Shown piece after piece: positions 7,053-10,007 of a stretch of DNA of 10,007 bases; position 1 is the first letter of the stretch, and each line of letters begins with the position of its first letter. The position numbers were made by a program, and so were the translations under genes. The DNA comes from Verrucomicrobiota bacterium (GTDB lineage: Bacteria; Verrucomicrobiota; Verrucomicrobiia; Verrucomicrobiales; Akkermansiaceae): NCBI GenBank assembly GCA_009885905.1, contig VFJU01000426.1:1-10007 (forward strand), written 5' to 3'. The notes beneath the pieces were generated by a model. That model did no database searches and was not told where the DNA came from. It saw nothing but the letters and a program-made list of their open reading frames with translations.

Positions 7053-8193
7053 ACTTCTGATTCTAGGCGGTGGATGCGCAGGGTTGAGTCTTGCGCGGCG
7101 GCTTGCAGCTATCGGACAACGATCACCAGAAACTCTGTTGTTAGAAAAACGAGCATCCTACACGAACGACCGCACATGGTGTTTTTGGAGTGAACCCACC
7201 GCGGAGCTAAACCACTTGGTTTATCACCGCTGGGCTAACATATCAGTCTCTACAGATATTGATAAAGAGGTCGTAGACTGCCGTCCGTTTACCTATGCCA
7301 TGATCCCATCATTAGCGTTTTACGACGAGTCCGTGGAGAAGGTGGCACAATCTACAAAAATAAAGTTAGATTTGGGAGTCTCTGTTCACTCCACTCCTCA
7401 AAAAATAGGCAATCTATGGTTTGTGGAAACGAGCACAGGTACACATTCTGCCCGAATGGTGGTTGATACCCGTCCGACTGAAGTTCCAAATCACAAAGAA
7501 TCTCTGTTATGGCAATCGTTTTTGGGTCACGAGATCGAATGCAGCGTGCCAGTTTTCGATCCATCCATCGCGGAACTTATGCACTTTGCTACCGTGCGTG
7601 AAGGTAGAATTCTTTTTTTCTATCTGCTTCCCACCTCCACCAATCGCGCGCTGCTTGAAGTCACTGTCTTTGCTGAAGAAGCGCTTGCGCCGGAAAGTTT
7701 GAAAAAAGAACTATCGGATTTCATTGACCGACGTGTGCAGGGACTAAGCTACACCGTTCAGCGCACTGAAAACGGTATCCTTCCAATGAATCCAGGTTTT
7801 CTATCACCCCAAATTGATCCCACTTATGTAAAAGCCGGTCTTTTTTCAGGAGGTGCCAGACCAAGTAGTGGTTACGCTTTTCAACGGATTCAACGCTGGG
7901 CGGAAACCTGTGCTCAAGCACTCGGCGCAGGTAAGCCACCAACCATGCACCCCATGGATCCAATGGCGCTTCGTATGATGGACGGCCTTTTCCTGCGGGT
8001 CTTGAACCGATATCCAGAAATGGCCCCTAACATTTTTTTGGCGTTATTTCAAAAAGTAAATATTGCACGTATTGTTCGTTTCATGAGCGACCAAGCCACG
8101 CTCTCTGACTGTGCTGTCATCGCCTCTGCCTTACCTCCCATGCCATTTATAACAGAAATTTTCTCAGCCCGAAGAAGAGCTAAATACCCATGA
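7042..8193 (+). CDS. crtY: Lycopene beta-cyclase, CrtY type
   Basis: CrtY cyclises both ends of lycopene to give beta-carotene, using reduced FAD without net redox change. The 383-residue protein is the usual CrtY length. It shows the N-terminal dinucleotide-binding motif LGGGCAGLSLA (8-18), the RTWCFW block (44-49), the conserved FLGHEIE region (160-166) with an acidic residue E164 of the kind needed for catalysis, the PVFDPSIAELMHF block (170-182), GGARPSSGYAF (270-280) and the C-terminal region with RMMDGLFLRVL (311-321) and FMSDQATLSD (347-356). These fit the proteobacterial/Bacteroidetes CrtY family and not the CrtL or heterodimeric CrtYc/d types. Its ATG lies inside the last codons of crtB, and its stop overlaps the blh start. 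No hydroxylase or ketolase follows, so beta-carotene appears to be the end carotenoid passed to Blh. Confidence 0.93.
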   Translation: MQHELLILGGGCAGLSLARRLAAIGQRSPETLLLEKRASYTNDRTWCFWSEPTAELNHLVYHRWANISVSTDIDKEVVDCRPFTYAMIPSLAFYDESVEKVAQSTKIKLDLGVSVHSTPQKIGNLWFVETSTGTHSARMVVDTRPTEVPNHKESLLWQSFLGHEIECSVPVFDPSIAELMHFATVREGRILFFYLLPTSTNRALLEVTVFAEEALAPESLKKELSDFIDRRVQGLSYTVQRTENGILPMNPGFLSPQIDPTYVKAGLFSGGARPSSGYAFQRIQRWAETCAQALGAGKPPTMHPMDPMALRMMDGLFLRVLNRYPEMAPNIFLALFQKVNIARIVRFMSDQATLSDCAVIASALPPMPFITEIFSARRRAKYP

Positions 8194-9074
8194 ATGCTCA
8201 ACGTCTCCAAGGAGGAATTTTTTGTTTTTGTGCAATGCTAGTTGTGCTGGCAACATCAGTTATCGGTCGCTTTGAACCCCAGACGGAACTCATCGTGCTT
8301 TCGGCACTGATCATCGTCCTCGGTATTCCGCATGGTGCTCTCGATACAATTTTTGCTTATCGGCTATACATGATCCGATCGCCATGGGAATGGCTGAGTT
8401 TTGGTGTGATTTATATTTTTCTTGCCGCATTAGTGGTGTGCCTCTGGGCATATATACCTGTTTTGTTCTTGGTTGGATTCCTATTGATCTCGGTGGCTCA
8501 TTTTTCGGGCGATCTCACTTCGGGCATCTCTCCAGTTTCGCGCGTTCTCTATGCCGGATCTATCATTATCTTCCCAACGTTTTTACACGCTTCTGAGATC
8601 ACACAACTGTTCGCTCAACTGGTGGGTCATGCCGCCGCACAGTTAGTCGTGCCTTACCTTACTTTGCTTGCTTGGCCTTGGTTGCTAGGTACCATTTTTG
8701 CAATAGTCGTGTGTGCAAGGCGTAATGTTCTAACATCAATAGAAATATTTTCTGTAAGTCTGTTAGCGATATCAGTTCCTCCGTTATTTGCCTTCACTGT
8801 TTTTTTCTGTGGAATGCACAGTGCAAGGCACATCATCCGAACCTTCATTTATTCTGGCCAATCCTCGTGGCGGGTTTTGATGGTCGCGGCGCTACTTCCG
8901 ATGGTCGGCGTGGTTCTGACATCAGTTTTGGCCTGGCACTTTCTCAAAGATACCCCGCTTGACACCCGCTTGCTGCAGATCGTTTTCGTTGGATTGGCTG
9001 CACTTACGGTTCCTCACATGATCTTAGTGGAGCGCGTTCGTCTCTCTGGATGGTTAAAAGGCGCTTCAACTTGA
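8190..9074 (+). CDS. blh: Beta-carotene 15,15'-dioxygenase (Blh/Brp family)
   Basis: Blh is an iron-dependent integral-membrane enzyme that splits beta-carotene at its centre into two molecules of all-trans retinal, the rhodopsin chromophore. The 294-residue protein is strongly hydrophobic with several predicted membrane helices. It carries the conserved histidines expected to bind the metal: H48 in GIPHGALD (45-52), H104 in SVAHFSGD (101-108), H210 and H214 in GMHSARH (208-214), and a further H276 in TVPHM (273-277). The ATG overlaps the crtY stop as ATGA, with a purine-rich run (8171-8179) about 10 bases upstream that could serve as a ribosome site. Last gene of the cassette; its presence next to the rhodopsin makes the retinal role secure even though sequence conservation in this family is low outside the histidine motifs. 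Confidence 0.92.
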   Translation: MNAQRLQGGIFCFCAMLVVLATSVIGRFEPQTELIVLSALIIVLGIPHGALDTIFAYRLYMIRSPWEWLSFGVIYIFLAALVVCLWAYIPVLFLVGFLLISVAHFSGDLTSGISPVSRVLYAGSIIIFPTFLHASEITQLFAQLVGHAAAQLVVPYLTLLAWPWLLGTIFAIVVCARRNVLTSIEIFSVSLLAISVPPLFAFTVFFCGMHSARHIIRTFIYSGQSSWRVLMVAALLPMVGVVLTSVLAWHFLKDTPLDTRLLQIVFVGLAALTVPHMILVERVRLSGWLKGAST

Positions 9075-9314
9075 ATCCCTCGTGGGCATCAACAGTGTCG
9101 TATCGTTCTCGTACTACAAAACGAGCGGATTTGCCTCTTGATGCAGATGATACGCACGACCACAAAAATGGTGCAGCATCGCCTAGATTGGGTCGCGAGC
9201 GTCCATAGTGAAATGAAGTCTCCGGACGGTTTGTGGAATCGTTGTTCCGATCTTTTCACGTTCTCATGAAATTCGGATCGTGACTCGTCGGCGGTGGCTC
9301 CATAAATCCCCTGC
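9075..9314. other. Gap after blh with several inverted repeats
   Basis: I recognise no gene in these 240 bases. They contain GCATCAA/TTGATGC (9086-9092 and 9138-9144), inside it CTCGT/ACGAG (9108-9112 and 9121-9125), and CGTATC/GATACG (9099-9104 and 9149-9154), which crosses the first pair. No stem is followed by a T tract, so none is a standard terminator, yet the end of the cassette transcript and the promoter of the tcdA-like gene should lie here. A structured 3' untranslated region or small RNA is possible but unproven. Confidence 0.35.
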
Positions 9315-9962
9315 GTGTCTGACAACGAATCCACCCACCACCGTTTTGGCGGAATCGCCCGGCTCTACGGCCAGGCGGCGTTGGAGCGATTTCTCGTGTC
9401 GCGCGTCGCGGTGATCGGGGTAGGCGGCGTCGGATCTTGGGCCGTCGAGTCACTCGCACGCTCGGGCATCGGGCATCTAACACTCGTCGACTTGGATGAA
9501 ATCTGCATCACCAACGTGAACCGCCAACTTCATGCCATGGATGGACAAATCGGCCGACAAAAAACTGATGCGATGGCAGACCGCGCTCGTGCAATCCATC
9601 CGACCTGCGATGTCCAGATCGTGCAAAAATTTTTCAACGAAAAGTCTGCGGCGGAGATTCTCGATGCCGGCTTTGATGCGGTGATCGATGCCATCGACTT
9701 TGCTCGTCACAAGTCGCTAATCATCGCCGAATGTCACCGCCGCAAAATCTACGCGGTGACCTGTGGCGGTGCCGGCGGGCGACGGGACCCCACGCGCATC
9801 CGTGTGACCGATCTCGCCTACAGCGGCATGGACCCGCTGCTGCTTCAACTTCGCCGCGGGTTGCGCAACGCCGTCGCCGCATCGCCGTTGTGCGACGCGA
9901 AACGGTTCGCCGCGGAGTTCGGGGACGCAATCGAAAAAATGGTTGGGGAGTCGTACTCGTAA
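9315..9962 (+). CDS. tcdA: TcdA-like tRNA threonylcarbamoyladenosine dehydratase, short C-terminus
   Basis: TcdA is an E1/ThiF-family enzyme that uses ATP to cyclise the threonylcarbamoyl group of t6A at position 37 of tRNAs to ct6A. Residues 10-180 follow the family closely: RFGGIARLYG (10-19), the nucleotide-binding GVGGVG (35-40), LVDLDEICITNVNRQLHA (57-74), VIDAIDFARHK (123-133), and CGGAGGRRDPTRIRVTDLA (150-168). The GTG start is forced: an in-frame TAA lies at 9303-9305 and the next ATG (M75) is deep in the conserved domain. After about residue 184 the sequence no longer resembles the E. coli enzyme (268 residues), and the protein stops at 215, without the FSTE-containing block and the rest of the C-terminal part. 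Neither other forward frame to the window end shows that block, so a simple single frameshift is not evident. It may be a lineage-specific short form or a decayed copy. It is unrelated to the photosystem; blh ends 240 bases upstream. Confidence 0.8.
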   Translation: MSDNESTHHRFGGIARLYGQAALERFLVSRVAVIGVGGVGSWAVESLARSGIGHLTLVDLDEICITNVNRQLHAMDGQIGRQKTDAMADRARAIHPTCDVQIVQKFFNEKSAAEILDAGFDAVIDAIDFARHKSLIIAECHRRKIYAVTCGGAGGRRDPTRIRVTDLAYSGMDPLLLQLRRGLRNAVAASPLCDAKRFAAEFGDAIEKMVGESYS

Positions 9963-10007
9963 ATCGTTCGTTAATGCGGTCGTCGTCCCGAGCGAACTTC
10001 TTCAAGA

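Noticed and set aside
9232..9256. GGAA/TTCC hairpin followed by CTTTT as a terminator before tcdA
   Set aside because: A 4-base stem and a four-T tract are too weak to call.
9089..9334. Minus-strand open frame of 81 codons across the blh-tcdA gap
   Set aside because: Its protein shows no recognisable motif, it is Arg/Cys-rich in the way antisense frames often are, and it runs into the start of the tcdA-like gene.
9721..10005. Minus-strand open frame of 94 codons opposite the tcdA-like gene end
   Set aside because: It is very Arg-rich and low in complexity, typical of the antisense of a GC-rich gene, and the + strand frame has clear family motifs.
1..10007. CRISPR arrays, tRNA or rRNA genes, insertion sequences
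   Set aside because: I saw no regularly spaced repeats, no tRNA-like cloverleaf, no rRNA sequence and no transposase-like protein in any frame.

Overview
This window carries a complete, single-strand proteorhodopsin photosystem cassette: a green-light proton-pumping rhodopsin followed by crtE, crtI, crtB, crtY and blh, the genes that take C5/C15 isoprenoid precursors to retinal. It sits between genes of ordinary cell-envelope and tRNA metabolism. The flanking genes (a long Lnt-type apolipoprotein N-acyltransferase, a Tat-exported M15-like peptidase and a TcdA-like tRNA modification enzyme), the mixed GC content and the general character of the proteins suggest a Gram-negative aquatic bacterium. 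Verrucomicrobiota is my best guess, from recalled similarity of the Lnt protein. No rRNA or other marker gene is present to prove it.

Layout, all genes on the + strand: lnt (46-1725); a short gap; an exported M15/YcbK-like peptidase (1861-2520); a 342-base gene-free, partly very AT-rich stretch that holds the best promoter candidates; proteorhodopsin (2863-3681); a 47-base gap; then the tightly packed block crtE (3729-4637), crtI (4639-6114), crtB (6111-7052), crtY (7042-8193) and blh (8190-9074), whose junctions are a 1-base gap, an ATGA overlap, an 11-base overlap and an ATGA overlap; a 240-base gap with several inverted repeats; and a tcdA-like gene (9315-9962) that lacks the usual C-terminal part. 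The last 45 bases hold nothing I can name.

How the genes work together: CrtE makes the C20 diphosphate, CrtB condenses two of them to phytoene, CrtI desaturates phytoene to lycopene, CrtY cyclises both ends to beta-carotene, and Blh cleaves beta-carotene into two retinals. Retinal then binds the lysine in helix G of the rhodopsin, which exports protons when illuminated. No isoprenoid isomerase (idi), carotenoid hydroxylase or ketolase lies in the window. The rhodopsin has a phenylalanine where antenna-binding pumps have glycine. The cassette therefore looks built for retinal alone, not for a light-harvesting carotenoid antenna. The cassette is lower in GC than parts of lnt and tcdA, which fits horizontal acquisition as a unit. 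The system type is known. The gene order, the lack of idi, the long AT-rich leader and the short TcdA are the points worth a second look.
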